Source of the DNA: F1-60-MAGs104 sp964355975 | GTDB taxonomy: Bacteria; Planctomycetota; Phycisphaerae; Phycisphaerales; SM1A02 | Length of the DNA: 64,000 nucleotides | Direction of reading: 5' to 3' | Assembly: GCA_964355975.1 (NCBI GenBank) | Contig: CAYHFW010000002.1 | Coordinates: forward strand, 139,227 to 203,226 | In this document: in pieces, positions 17,532 through 26,818 of the stretch | How positions within the stretch are numbered: the first letter of the stretch is position 1 | How the letters are laid out: each line of letters begins with the position of its first letter | Program-made: the position numbers and the translations under genes | Notes under the pieces: generated by a model | What the model saw: the letters and a program-made list of their open reading frames with translations, nothing else | Told to the model about the DNA's origin: nothing | The model's database searches: none

Positions 17532-18995
17532 ATGGTTGATTCCGCGCCGCAGGCAGTTCGCTCAGAGACCAATGACTTCTTTGCACATGTTGGTGCAGGC
17601 GCTGGCGTCGTCGACGCGACCGGCGAAGTCGTTTGGATGAACGCGCGAATGGCCGAGCACTCGCCAGAGACGCTGCGCCACTTCACAAAGCTCTGTGCTG
17701 AGGCGGCCGCGCACTTCACGAAAGACCCCACTGCGCACATCCGCAAGCGATTTGCGTCGGGCAATCTCTTCTTCGAGTTGATGATTTCGATGGCGCCAGC
17801 GCAGCGTGCGACGGGAATTCTCTTTGATGTGACAGCGCGCACCCGCCTCACTGAGCGGCTCGACGGTGTCGACCAAGCGGGTGCTGATTTGCTCGATCTC
17901 GATGCGCAAATCGTGAATCCGCTCAATGTTGCCGAACGCCTCGCGCTGCTCGAAGGCAAGATCTCAAACACGATGCGCCTGCTCTTCGCGGATCATCCAT
18001 TTGAGGTTCGACTTCGCAACCGAAAGACCGAGCAACTCGAACTTGTCATGGGTCACGGGATCGAACCATTACGCATCGGTGAGTCGATCTATGCACGGAG
18101 CGTTGGCAATGGGATCTCTGGCCTCGTCGCGTCCACGGGCGAGAGCTACATCGGGCGTGCGCTCGATCAAGATCCGCACTATCTGCCTGGGCTTCCTGGA
18201 GCGCGTTCGAGTTTGACCGTTCCGCTGTTGCTTCGCGATCGCGTCATCGGCGTCGTCAACGTCGAGTCACTGAAAGCCGATGCATTCTGCGACGAAGACC
18301 GAATGGCCCTTGAGACCTTCGGCCGTTACGAAGCGATGGCTCTCAACATTCTCGACATGCTGATCGTCGAGCGGTCAACGACAAGTGCGCGTGTCTCAGA
18401 GACATTGCGTGATGAATTGACCGCACCGCAGCAGCGGCTGCGCGATGCGACGCACGAACTCGCAGTCGGAAAACTCGGCGCGTACGAATCGCTCGAAAGT
18501 GCGCTCGAGATGCTCTCGGCGCGCATCCGCGGCGCGACGGCTGGCCCACAGTCCGTTCTCGGAATCGACCGACTTCCACGCGATCGAAGTCTCGACCCCT
18601 ACATCTCTGGAAAGCGAATACTCGTCGCCGACGACGATGCGCAAGTGCGTGAGACGATCCAGTGGCTGCTGCAGGAAGCGGGCGGACTCGTAGAGAATCG
18701 CGCGGATGGCGGCGCTGCGCTCGAACTCATTCGCCGCTGTGCGGAAGAGAAACGTCCCTTCGACCTTGTGATCTCAGATGTGCGCATGCCAGACCGAAAC
18801 GGGTATGACGTCTATCGCGGCACACGTGACTCTTCGCCGCAGACAGCCTTTCTGATGATGACAGGATTCGGCTACGACCCCAACCACTCGATCGTGCGTT
18901 CAACGCAAGATGGACTGAGTCACTTTCTCTTCAAGCCCTTTCAGGCGCAGGTGCTGCTCGAAGAAGTTCGCAAAGCCCTCGGCGCCCCCGCATAA
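17532..18995 (+). CDS. PAS-like/GAF sensor with C-terminal response-regulator receiver domain
   Basis: The 487-aa cytosolic signalling protein starts with a PAS-like segment (about 12-110, AGVVDATGEVVWMNARMAEHS). A GAF domain follows (about 130-275, with NGISGLVASTGESYI and SSLTVPLLLRDRVIGVVNVES), then a coiled helix (about 285-345). The REC domain runs from about 353 (RILVADDDAQVRE) through the phospho-acceptor Asp in LVISDVRMPDRNG, the conserved Thr in MMTGFG and the Lys in FLFKPF. There is no histidine-kinase or DNA-binding domain, so output must be through a partner. The ATG at 17532 is set by the TACACT box 10 nt upstream; earlier in-frame codons run into the ABC ATPase gene. It diverges from the ABC operon and may control it, which is a guess from position. 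Confidence 0.85.
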   Translation: MVDSAPQAVRSETNDFFAHVGAGAGVVDATGEVVWMNARMAEHSPETLRHFTKLCAEAAAHFTKDPTAHIRKRFASGNLFFELMISMAPAQRATGILFDVTARTRLTERLDGVDQAGADLLDLDAQIVNPLNVAERLALLEGKISNTMRLLFADHPFEVRLRNRKTEQLELVMGHGIEPLRIGESIYARSVGNGISGLVASTGESYIGRALDQDPHYLPGLPGARSSLTVPLLLRDRVIGVVNVESLKADAFCDEDRMALETFGRYEAMALNILDMLIVERSTTSARVSETLRDELTAPQQRLRDATHELAVGKLGAYESLESALEMLSARIRGATAGPQSVLGIDRLPRDRSLDPYISGKRILVADDDAQVRETIQWLLQEAGGLVENRADGGAALELIRRCAEEKRPFDLVISDVRMPDRNGYDVYRGTRDSSPQTAFLMMTGFGYDPNHSIVRSTQDGLSHFLFKPFQAQVLLEEVRKALGAPA

Positions 18996-19006
18996 TCGAG
19001 GCGATA

Positions 19007-20014
19007 TCACACGCGCGCGCGTGCCGCCAACACCCGCGGATGACCCTCGAGATCGTGCAAGACTTTGACGTCGTCGAGCTGCGCTTCGCGCGCAAGTGCC
19101 ATCGCAGACTCCCCCTGACTTGAACTGATTTCGACGAGCAGCGATCCGCCTGGTTTGAGCCATGTGGAAGCGGACGCGACGATTCGCCGCACGAAGTCGA
19201 GTCCATCCGATCCTCCTCGCAGCGCGGATGAGGGTTCATAGTCGCGCACGTTTCTCGGCACCTCATCCCATTCTGCATCACTGATGTAAGGCGGATTTGC
19301 GCAGATGAGATCGAATGTGTGCTCAAGTGATCGGCCCACAAATGGCGCATCGAGATCTCCCACTTCGACGCGAATGATCCCCCCGAACTTGTGCGCATCG
19401 ACATTGCGCTGGGCAAGTGCGGCGGCAGCGGTCACGAATTCGGTTGCGAGAATCTCGAGCGGTCGGTGGGCAGATTCGTCGCCGAGTGGGGTGGGTGATC
19501 CGCCTTGCCATGCGAGTTGGCGCCGTCCAGTGCGCGAGGCAGTGAGAGCACGCGCAATCGCAATCGCGATGCAACCTGTCCCAGTGCAGAGATCGGCGAT
19601 GCGCAGTGGATTCACCGAGGAGTCCCCATCGGGGTTCGAGTTCTGACTTGCGAGTGCGACCGCCCCATCGACTGCACGCAGCCGCTCGATCGCTTCACTC
19701 ACGAGCGACTCGGTCGCAGGTCGTGGAATCAACGTCGCTGGTCCAACTTCGAGATCGCATCCAAAGAAACTCCAAGATCCAACGAGATATTGCACGGGTT
19801 CGTGTCGACCAGCCCGCTGCACAAGCGCGCGTAACTGTTCGAGTTCGGTGGTCGCCGCGACTCGTTCAACGTCCATGAAGAGCCGCATTCGATCGCACTT
19901 CAACACATGGGCAATCAACAAATCGGCACAAACCATGGGCGATTCGACCCCGCGTGCTGTCAGATACTCCTTGACCCATGCGCGGAGCCGGCGAACGGTC
20001 CATGTTTCTGCCAT
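19007..20014 (-). CDS. prmC: Peptide chain release factor N5-glutamine methyltransferase
   Basis: The 335-aa enzyme methylates the GGQ glutamine of release factors RF1 and RF2 using S-adenosylmethionine. It has the helical N-terminal domain (1-90), the ARPATE-like linker LIPRPATESLV (95-105), the SAM-binding motif DLCTGTGCIA (141-150) and the active-site NPPY (240-243), which holds the substrate glutamine. It is about 50 residues longer than usual because of two polar insertions (about 118-136 and 160-186) that look like loops. The start at 20014 has TAGGAT ending 6 nt upstream and no ribosome-binding site. It ends 11 bp from the convergent regulator gene. It is not next to prfA, unlike in many genomes. 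Confidence 0.93.
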   Translation of the reverse strand: MAETWTVRRLRAWVKEYLTARGVESPMVCADLLIAHVLKCDRMRLFMDVERVAATTELEQLRALVQRAGRHEPVQYLVGSWSFFGCDLEVGPATLIPRPATESLVSEAIERLRAVDGAVALASQNSNPDGDSSVNPLRIADLCTGTGCIAIAIARALTASRTGRRQLAWQGGSPTPLGDESAHRPLEILATEFVTAAAALAQRNVDAHKFGGIIRVEVGDLDAPFVGRSLEHTFDLICANPPYISDAEWDEVPRNVRDYEPSSALRGGSDGLDFVRRIVASASTWLKPGGSLLVEISSSQGESAMALAREAQLDDVKVLHDLEGHPRVLAARARV

Positions 20015-20020
20015 GACGCA

Positions 20021-20045
20021 ATCCTAACGCGATCTGGGGTAGGCT
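20021..20045. promoter_or_regulatory. Divergent -10 boxes for prmC (minus) and the YbjN-like gene (plus)
   Basis: Minus TAGGAT (20026-20021) ends 6 nt before the prmC ATG. Plus TAGGCT (20040-20045) ends 16 nt before the ATG at 20062, which would leave a leader of about 10 nt. Confidence 0.5.
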
Positions 20046-20061
20046 CTCCCTCCGGCCTTTT

Positions 20062-20511
20062 ATGAACACAAACGACTCACAACGCCTGCTTGAATCGATC
20101 GCCAACGACGCCACGATTCGCACTGCCTTCGCTGAAATCCGCGTCGATGGTTCACGATTGATCTGTGTTGCAAAGGATTCCGCCGCCCCCGCGCAGTACA
20201 CACTTGAGGTCGTTGATGCGGGATGGCGCATCGCACTGACGACGGCCGATCGCTGGTTGAGTGAGTCGATCGAATCGCAACTCGTCGAGTCGCGCGACTC
20301 GCTCGAAGAACTCTTCGAAGAAGAACTCAAAGATTTGGATTCCACAACCGCCGCACCAAACGTTCGTCACTTTCGCGACGAAGCCAAGCAATACGTCTTT
20401 GAGTGCACGCTTTCAATTGACATGCCCACTGCAGCGGTACGCACGCATTTCGCGGCATTCGAGTCGACGTTTCGCCAACTCGGCGATATGTCAGGGGCGG
20501 AGTCCGATTGA
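20062..20511 (+). CDS. Small YbjN-like protein upstream of a glycosyltransferase
   Basis: The 149-aa acidic protein has no signal peptide. It shows an alternating strand/helix pattern with a Glu-rich helix (about 85-96, SLEELFEEELKDL) and a C-terminal half reading VRHFRDEAKQYVFECTLSI and then AFESTFRQLGDM. That pattern resembles the YbjN/type III-chaperone-like fold, a family of small proteins of unclear function. The match is weak and made by eye, so treat it as hypothetical. Its TGA stop overlaps the TTG start of the glycosyltransferase gene (TTGA), so the two are translationally coupled and probably act together. Confidence 0.5.
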   Translation: MNTNDSQRLLESIANDATIRTAFAEIRVDGSRLICVAKDSAAPAQYTLEVVDAGWRIALTTADRWLSESIESQLVESRDSLEELFEEELKDLDSTTAAPNVRHFRDEAKQYVFECTLSIDMPTAAVRTHFAAFESTFRQLGDMSGAESD

Positions 20512-22076
20512 ACCCGGTTCCGCGCGTACTCATGCTTGGCTGGGAGTTCCCTCCGTTTATCACGGGTGGGCTTGGCACCGCATGCCACGGGCTCACGCGT
20601 GGACTCACAAAGGCTGGATGCGATATCACGTTTGCGCTCCCTCGGTCGATCGATCGGTCGCACTCGTCGCATGTCCGCCTGCTCTCGCCCGCGAGTGAAG
20701 TCGCAGAGCCTGCTGCGTGGACGGCACCACCCGAGGGTCATGTGCTTGAGTCCGTCCCGCTCATCCAAGAGCCAGAATTCGAAGAAGTGAAGCGCGTCCA
20801 ACTGCGACGCATCGAACTGCTCAGCCAAGGAACACCAGAGCGCATTCGCATCCTTGACTTGCCAGCAATGCAACAGAGCGCGTACTGCTCGCAGAGTGCG
20901 CGTGCGGGAGTCGTTGAAGTGATCGCGGGGAGCGATCCAGTGCTTGCCCAGCACATCGACTCGATGACCGACGCAGAGTTTCACGATTACTTCAATGCGC
21001 TTCAATCGCAGCGACTCGATGAGGGCTCACCGATCGATGTTGCGATTCGACGCGCGCTTCCTGAGGCAATTCGCGGCGAGCAATCGACCGCGCACAGGGC
21101 CGCTGCCCCCACGGGTGGCTACGAGGGCGATCTCATTCTTGAAGCTGAGCGCTACGCCCACTTTTGTGTGCGTGCTGCGCAGAAACTTCCGTTCGACATC
21201 ATCCATGCGCATGACTGGCTGACCTATCCCGCAGGCATTGCGCTCGCGCGCCTCACAGGTCGACCGCTCGTCGTGCATGTGCACGCCACTGAGTTTGATC
21301 GATCGGGCGATCACGTCAATCAAGCGGTCTACAACATCGAACGACGCGGAATGCACGCGGCTGTGCGCGTGCTCGCTGTGAGCATGCTCACTCGCAACTT
21401 GCTCGTCAACCGATATGGCATCTCTCCTGCAAAGATTGATGTCGTCTACAACGGTGTTGACCTCGAGCCTTCTGCGTACGGAATCAAGCGCATCGAACGC
21501 AGCGAACGCATCGTGCTCTACTTCGGACGCATCACGATGCAGAAGGGCCCCGAGTATTTCGTGCGTGCCGCAAAGCGCGTGCTCGACGTCGAAGAGAATG
21601 TGCGATTCGTCGTTGCCGGATCGGGCGACCAAGCAACACAGATGATCGAAATGGCTGCAGAACTCGGCATCGGAGGACGCATGACGTTTACTGGGTTCTT
21701 GCGCGGCAAGGACATTCAGCGCGTCTTCTCGCTCGCCGACCTCTATGTCATGCCGAGCGTTTCAGAACCATTCGGGATCGCACCGCTCGAAGCGATGGGA
21801 CATCGCGTGCCAGTGATCATCAGTCGAAACTCAGGCGTCTCGGAAGTGCTCACCCATGCGCTCAAGGTGAACTTTTGGGATGTCGATGAGATCGCGAACA
21901 AGATCGTTGCCGTCTTGCGCCATCCGCCGCTGCGCGCCGAACTGCGCGACCGTGGATTGTTTGAAGTTCGCGGAATCACCTGGGATGGCGCCGCGAAGCG
22001 CTGCCTCGACAGTTACGCGAAAGCGTTGTCGGCCTTGCATTCCGACACGATTCGACGCGCCGCCGTCGCACATTGA
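20508..22076 (+). CDS. GT4/GT5-type glycosyltransferase related to starch/glycogen synthases
   Basis: The 522-aa cytosolic protein has the two-Rossmann GT-B layout. The N-terminal half opens with VLMLGWEFPPFITGGLGTA (the GGLG nucleotide-sugar loop) and carries HAHDWLTYPAGI and HVHATEFDRSG. The C-terminal half has VYNGVDL, FGRITMQKGPEYFV and the acidic donor-site block PSVSEPFGIAPLEAMG. A roughly 150-residue insertion follows the first Rossmann strand set, as in some archaeal and planctomycete glycogen-synthase-like enzymes. The acceptor may be a glucan, but donor and product cannot be read. The start is TTG at 20508, overlapping the stop of the upstream gene; the first ATG at 20532 would cut off the first strand. 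Confidence 0.85.
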   Translation: MNPVPRVLMLGWEFPPFITGGLGTACHGLTRGLTKAGCDITFALPRSIDRSHSSHVRLLSPASEVAEPAAWTAPPEGHVLESVPLIQEPEFEEVKRVQLRRIELLSQGTPERIRILDLPAMQQSAYCSQSARAGVVEVIAGSDPVLAQHIDSMTDAEFHDYFNALQSQRLDEGSPIDVAIRRALPEAIRGEQSTAHRAAAPTGGYEGDLILEAERYAHFCVRAAQKLPFDIIHAHDWLTYPAGIALARLTGRPLVVHVHATEFDRSGDHVNQAVYNIERRGMHAAVRVLAVSMLTRNLLVNRYGISPAKIDVVYNGVDLEPSAYGIKRIERSERIVLYFGRITMQKGPEYFVRAAKRVLDVEENVRFVVAGSGDQATQMIEMAAELGIGGRMTFTGFLRGKDIQRVFSLADLYVMPSVSEPFGIAPLEAMGHRVPVIISRNSGVSEVLTHALKVNFWDVDEIANKIVAVLRHPPLRAELRDRGLFEVRGITWDGAAKRCLDSYAKALSALHSDTIRRAAVAH

Positions 22077-22087
22077 GTGCGCATTCC

Positions 22088-22093
22088 TATACT
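22088..22093 (+). promoter_or_regulatory. -10 box of putA
   Basis: TATACT ends 11 nt before the ATG at 22105; no ribosome-binding site lies between. It begins 11 bp after the stop of the glycosyltransferase gene, so putA probably has its own promoter. Confidence 0.55.
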
Positions 22094-22104
22094 TGCTGAC
22101 CTCT

Positions 22105-25100
22105 ATGGGTCTGTTTACACGCCGCAAGCCGTCTGCGACCAAAGCGCCGCAGCACCCTGTCCACACCGCCCCCACCAACACCGATGCGCAGACGCCTCCC
22201 GCGCCCCTCGCTGGTGACGCGCAACTCGAATCACAGGCGCAAACACACGCGCTTTCAATCCTGAACGCAGCACGCGACGACCGCGCAGGCGTGCTCAGCG
22301 CAGCATTCTGGTCAGACAAACTGATGGCGTGGTCGATGAAAGATGCAGAGTTCAAAGTGCAACTCTTTCACTTCGTCGATTGCTTTCCCGCGCTCAAATC
22401 ATCTGATGCGATCTACGACCACCTCGTCGATTTCATGTCGAAGCCTGGGCTCAGCGTGCCTCCTGGACTCGACATGGGATTGCGTGCGGGCGGTCTCGCC
22501 AAAGGACTCGTCGCCAAGACGATGGCGGGACAGATCGAATCGATGGCGAGCAAGTTCATCGCTGGGCGCGATGCCAAGAGCGCCCTACCAACCTTGAAGA
22601 AACTCTGGTCGGATGGAATGGCATTCAGTGTCGACCTGCTCGGCGAAGCGTGCTTGAGCGATGAAGAGGCGCAGATGTACCGGGCGAAGTACATCGATCT
22701 CATCAGCAACCTTCCGAACGAAGTCGCACTCTGGGCTCCCAACGCGCGCCTTGAGAGCGACCACCTCGGATCGATCCCACGCACGAATGTCTCGATCAAG
22801 ATTTCGTCGCTCTTTGCGCGCACCGATCCAATTGATTTTTCGGGTTCGCTCACGGGACTCATCGATGCGCTCACTCCGATTCTTCAACGAGCGCAGAAAC
22901 ATGGGGTGTTCGTCAACTTCGACATGGAGCACCACGCGTTCAAAGACTTGACGCTTGATCTCTTTATGCAGTGTTGCGAGCGCGTGCCCTTCGAGGCGGG
23001 CCTCGCGATGCAGGCGTATCTGCGAAGCGGCGAATCTGATGCGCAGCGGATCATCGATTGGTCAAAGCGCACAGGGCGCGTCGTCACGGTGCGGCTCGTC
23101 AAGGGTGCCTACTGGGATTCCGAGACGATTCACGCAGAACAGTCTGGATGGCCCGTTCCCGTCTGGGGAGCCAAGCGCGACACCGATGCGTGCTTCGAGC
23201 GGATGGCGCAGCGTTTCATCGCGTCGACGCCCCACACGGTTGGGGTGGGCGGAGTCAAACTCGCGCTCGGAACACACAATGCACGCTCGATCGGCGCAGC
23301 GCTTGCGATGGTCGAACGCGCTGGCCTTCCGACATCGGCGATCGAACTGCAGATGCTTCATGGAATGGCGGACGCGATGAAATCAGTCGCGATCGCGCGC
23401 GGACTGCGGCTGCGCGAGTATCTGCCCGTGGGCGAGATGATTCCGGGGATGGCCTATCTCGTGCGCCGACTGCTCGAGAACACGAGTAACGAGAGTTGGC
23501 TTCGAAGTGGTTTTTCAGATGGCGCCGACGCCGCAGCACTCGTTGCAAGCCCACACCGAACGACTGGCATTGGCTCTGGCACAGATGATGGGCTCAAGAG
23601 AACGAGGCAAGGGCCTGAACGTCATGTGCTGAGTCGGTCGCATCCAGACATTGCCGATGGGCGACCGTTTTTTACGGAACCTCTGCGAGACTTCTCGAAC
23701 CGCGCGCAGCGTGAGACGTTTGCGGCGGCCGTCGGCAAGTCGACTGTTGCTGTTGTCGCAAATGACACGACTGTTGAAGCTGCTCTGCAAACCGTCGAGC
23801 GATTGCACCGCGCGTTCCCGGCGTGGCGCGATACTCCGTTGACGGCGCGCGCGGCGGTGCTTGTTCGTGCCGCGGCTGCGATGCGTGCACGACGCGATGA
23901 ACTTTGCGGCATCATTATTCGCGAAGCGGGCAAGACGTGGCGCGAGGCAGACGGCGACGTCTGCGAAGCGATCGACTTCTGTGAGTACTACGCACGCGAG
24001 GCTGCGCAACTCTTCGATCCTCGACGGCTCGGTTCATTCACAGGCGAACTCAACGAAGAGTGGTTTCAACCGCGCGGTGTCGCGGCCGTGATCAGTCCGT
24101 GGAACTTTCCACTTGCGATCTGCTGCGGCATGACTGTCGCGGCGTTGGTCACCGGAAACACGGTCATTGTCAAACCTGCCGAGCAGACGCCGTTTATCGC
24201 GAAAGTGATGTGCGAAATTCTCTGGGCCGCAGGCGCTCCGAAGGATGCCCTCGCTTTTTGCGCAGGGCTCGGCGAAACCGTCGGCGCAGCGCTTGTGCGC
24301 GATCCACGCATCGCGCTCATTGCATTCACTGGATCAAAGGGCGTTGGGCTCGACATCGTCGAGGCATCGGGGCGTACTCCAGCGAATCAAGAGTTCGTCA
24401 AGAAGGTCGTTTGTGAAATGGGTGGCAAGAACGCGATCATCGTCGACGAAAGCGCAGATCTCGATGAAGCCGTCGTTGCAGTTCGCCAATCTGCGTTTGG
24501 CTTTTCTGGACAAAAGTGCTCAGCGTGCAGTCGCGTGATCGTCGTTGGGAGTGCGCACGACGGCTTCCTGCACCGCCTCATCGAAGCCACACGAACGCTC
24601 ACCGTGGGCGATCCACTCTTGCCAGGCACCGATGTCGGTCCAGTCATCGATCGCGATGCGGCCCAGAAGATTCGCAGTTACATCGCACTCGGTGCGCGCG
24701 AAGGCAAACTTGAGATTGAACTCGCCGTGCCAGAAACACTCGAAGCACGCGTCGGAAAGCCCTTTGTCGGACCGACCATTGTTTCTGGTATTCGTCCCGA
24801 GCATCGGCTCGCCAACGAAGAAATCTTTGGCCCAGTCCTCGCGGTCATTCATGTGCAAGACTTCGACGAGGCACTGCGTGTCGCCAATGCGACCCAATAC
24901 AAGTTGACTGGTGGCGTCTTCAGCCGCAGACCATCGAATCTCGCCAAGGCGAGGCGCGAATACCGTGTGGGCAACCTCTATCTCAACCGTGCGATCACAG
25001 GTGCGCTTGTCGGACGGCAACCCTTCGGTGGATTCGGCATGAGCGGCGTCGGAAGCAAGGCCGGCGGAGCGCACTACCTCTTGCAGTTCGTCGAACCGCG

Positions 25101-25152
25101 AACGGTGTGCGAGAACACGATGCGCCGTGGATTCGCTCCAGGGCTCGAGTGA
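22105..25152 (+). CDS. putA: Bifunctional proline dehydrogenase / delta-1-pyrroline-5-carboxylate dehydrogenase
   Basis: The 1015-aa protein oxidises proline to glutamate in two steps. The N-terminal half is a FAD-dependent proline dehydrogenase barrel (about 60-480), with RLVKGAYWDSET and the substrate-binding REYLPVGEMIPGM and YLVRRLLENTSNES blocks. The C-terminal half is an aldehyde dehydrogenase (about 530-1000): ISPWNFPLAICCGM, the general-base Glu in CEMGGKNA, and the catalytic Cys in GFSGQKCSACS. There is no N-terminal ribbon-helix-helix DNA-binding domain, so it is not a PutA autorepressor. The N-terminal 40 residues are polar and disordered. The start is the ATG at 22105, 11 nt after TATACT. 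Its end is 7 bp from the convergent yifB gene. Confidence 0.95.
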   Translation: MGLFTRRKPSATKAPQHPVHTAPTNTDAQTPPAPLAGDAQLESQAQTHALSILNAARDDRAGVLSAAFWSDKLMAWSMKDAEFKVQLFHFVDCFPALKSSDAIYDHLVDFMSKPGLSVPPGLDMGLRAGGLAKGLVAKTMAGQIESMASKFIAGRDAKSALPTLKKLWSDGMAFSVDLLGEACLSDEEAQMYRAKYIDLISNLPNEVALWAPNARLESDHLGSIPRTNVSIKISSLFARTDPIDFSGSLTGLIDALTPILQRAQKHGVFVNFDMEHHAFKDLTLDLFMQCCERVPFEAGLAMQAYLRSGESDAQRIIDWSKRTGRVVTVRLVKGAYWDSETIHAEQSGWPVPVWGAKRDTDACFERMAQRFIASTPHTVGVGGVKLALGTHNARSIGAALAMVERAGLPTSAIELQMLHGMADAMKSVAIARGLRLREYLPVGEMIPGMAYLVRRLLENTSNESWLRSGFSDGADAAALVASPHRTTGIGSGTDDGLKRTRQGPERHVLSRSHPDIADGRPFFTEPLRDFSNRAQRETFAAAVGKSTVAVVANDTTVEAALQTVERLHRAFPAWRDTPLTARAAVLVRAAAAMRARRDELCGIIIREAGKTWREADGDVCEAIDFCEYYAREAAQLFDPRRLGSFTGELNEEWFQPRGVAAVISPWNFPLAICCGMTVAALVTGNTVIVKPAEQTPFIAKVMCEILWAAGAPKDALAFCAGLGETVGAALVRDPRIALIAFTGSKGVGLDIVEASGRTPANQEFVKKVVCEMGGKNAIIVDESADLDEAVVAVRQSAFGFSGQKCSACSRVIVVGSAHDGFLHRLIEATRTLTVGDPLLPGTDVGPVIDRDAAQKIRSYIALGAREGKLEIELAVPETLEARVGKPFVGPTIVSGIRPEHRLANEEIFGPVLAVIHVQDFDEALRVANATQYKLTGGVFSRRPSNLAKARREYRVGNLYLNRAITGALVGRQPFGGFGMSGVGSKAGGAHYLLQFVEPRTVCENTMRRGFAPGLE

Positions 25153-25159
25153 CCAGTCG

Positions 25160-26740
25160 CTACCGGCCGCCGAGCGTTCGATATTGAATCGCCTCAGCGA
25201 CGCAGACTGCGCTGATTTCGCTCTCATCCGCAAGGTCCGCAATTGTGCGCGCAACGCGACGAATCTTGTCGTGTGCACGCGCGCTGAGACCGAGTTCGTC
25301 GAGGCCATTGGTCAGAAGGTCTGCTGCCCGCCCATCGAGTTGGCAGTGTCGATCAAGTACTTCAGTCGCGAGCCTCGCATTTGGAGTTGCGCCTTGCCGC
25401 GCAAACGCCAACGCCCGCGCGCGCAGCACCTGCGCACGCATCGATGTGCTCTCGCTGCTCGGCTTCAATCGCGCCAGATCACGCGCGCTCACGCGGCGCA
25501 CCTCGACATGCAAATCAATGCGGTCGAGAATTGGTCCTGAGATGCGGCCCAGATAGTCATTCATCGCGCGCGCACCCCCAGCGCCTGCAATGCGGTCTCC
25601 GCGAGATGTCGGGTTCATCGCGGCCACCAGCATCGTCATCGCCGGCCAGCGAATCGATCCGATCGCGCGCGCAATCGAGACGACTCCACCCTCAAGTGGC
25701 TCACGCAGCGCTTCGAGAACATCGCGACGAAACTCAGGCAGCTCATCGAGAAAGAGAACGCCGTGATGGGCAAGCGTGATCTCGCCAGGGCGCCCACTGG
25801 GCCCTCCGCCCACGATTGCTGTCGCGCTCGCGCCGTGGTGTGGGGCGCGAATCGGTCTTGGAATCGCGAGCTTTCCAGCGCGAATCGCTTGCGTGCAATC
25901 GAGTCCTGCACACGACCCAATGCGCATCACTTCGAGCGCTTCTTCCGCGCGCAGTGGAGGAAGAATGCCCGCAAGTGCGCGCACCAACATCGTCTTGCCA
26001 CATCCAGCAGGGCCGAGCAAGAGCGCGTTGTGCCCTCCCGCGGCAGCAATCAGCATTGCACGCTTCGCGACCGCTTGCCCTTTGATCTCACGAAAGTCCA
26101 CCGGGGTCAGCACCAAACTCTCACACGCATCGTGCGCGTCATGCGCCTCGCGTGCTGCAGACGATGGGTCGGATTGCACCTCGCCCATCGGACGACTCTC
26201 CTCCGATGGCTGCCATTCGCCGCGAAAGAACTCGACGACTTCGCCCAGCGTGCGTGCCCCAACAACGCGCACATCGGGAACAAGCGATGCCTCGATCGCG
26301 TTCTCTACTGGCAGGATGATCCCACGACCATGCGCACGCGCAAGCAGCGCCGCACTCACAGCTCCACGAATTGGTCGCAGGCGTCCATCGAGCGCGAGTT
26401 CACCTGCGACCAACCATTTGCTTGATTCTGGCGCAGCGTCACGTTTCGGTTCTGCCGTGCCCGATGCAAACAGCAATCCCATGGCGATTGGAAGGTCGTA
26501 AACCGGCCCTTCCTTGCGTGTTCCAGCAGGGGCAAGATTGACCACAACGTGATGGCGCGGCACCTCATACCCCGATGCTTCGATCGCGCGCCGCACGCGC
26601 TCAACAGACTCACGGATCGCCGCGTCCGGCAATCCAACGACACAGATCTGCGGCAATCCATGGGGAGAAATGTGCACTTCGACTTCGCACGCGAGTGCGT
26701 CGATTCCGCGAAGCATGAATGCGTGAACGAGTGCGTGCAT
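25160..26740 (-). CDS. YifB/ComM family Mg-chelatase-like AAA+ ATPase
   Basis: The 526-aa protein has the three-part YifB layout. An N-terminal ChlI-like domain (1-170) carries VVGLPDAAIRESVERVR and VVNLAPAGTRKEG. The central AAA+ ATPase has Walker A GPAGCGKTML and Walker B VLFLDELPEF, with the Mg-chelatase block HHGASATAIVGGG. The C-terminal Mg_chelatase_C domain follows (about 430-526, ARAHDKIRRVARTIADL). The ComM branch is a hexameric helicase that drives branch migration during natural transformation, so a role in DNA uptake is plausible but not shown. The start has TAGGTT ending 6 nt upstream. It diverges from the TauE/SafE gene. Confidence 0.9.
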   Translation of the reverse strand: MHALVHAFMLRGIDALACEVEVHISPHGLPQICVVGLPDAAIRESVERVRRAIEASGYEVPRHHVVVNLAPAGTRKEGPVYDLPIAMGLLFASGTAEPKRDAAPESSKWLVAGELALDGRLRPIRGAVSAALLARAHGRGIILPVENAIEASLVPDVRVVGARTLGEVVEFFRGEWQPSEESRPMGEVQSDPSSAAREAHDAHDACESLVLTPVDFREIKGQAVAKRAMLIAAAGGHNALLLGPAGCGKTMLVRALAGILPPLRAEEALEVMRIGSCAGLDCTQAIRAGKLAIPRPIRAPHHGASATAIVGGGPSGRPGEITLAHHGVLFLDELPEFRRDVLEALREPLEGGVVSIARAIGSIRWPAMTMLVAAMNPTSRGDRIAGAGGARAMNDYLGRISGPILDRIDLHVEVRRVSARDLARLKPSSESTSMRAQVLRARALAFARQGATPNARLATEVLDRHCQLDGRAADLLTNGLDELGLSARAHDKIRRVARTIADLADESEISAVCVAEAIQYRTLGGR

Positions 26741-26746
26741 GCAGGC

Positions 26747-26800
26747 AACCTATCGGTGCGCCGTGCGATTTCGACAAACCAGACCCTTTTTCTGTATCGT
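26747..26800. promoter_or_regulatory. Divergent -10 boxes for yifB (minus) and the TauE/SafE gene (plus)
   Basis: Minus TAGGTT (26752-26747) ends 6 nt before the ATG at 26740. Plus TATCGT (26795-26800) ends 18 nt before the chosen TTG start at 26819. Confidence 0.5.
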
Positions 26801-26818
26801 CCTCTTTCGAGTTGTCAT

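Noticed and set aside
17489..17971. 161-residue N-terminal extension of the ABC ATPase
   Set aside because: It overlaps the GAF/receiver gene antisense and has no domain; the ATPase starts normally at 17488 after a TACACT box.
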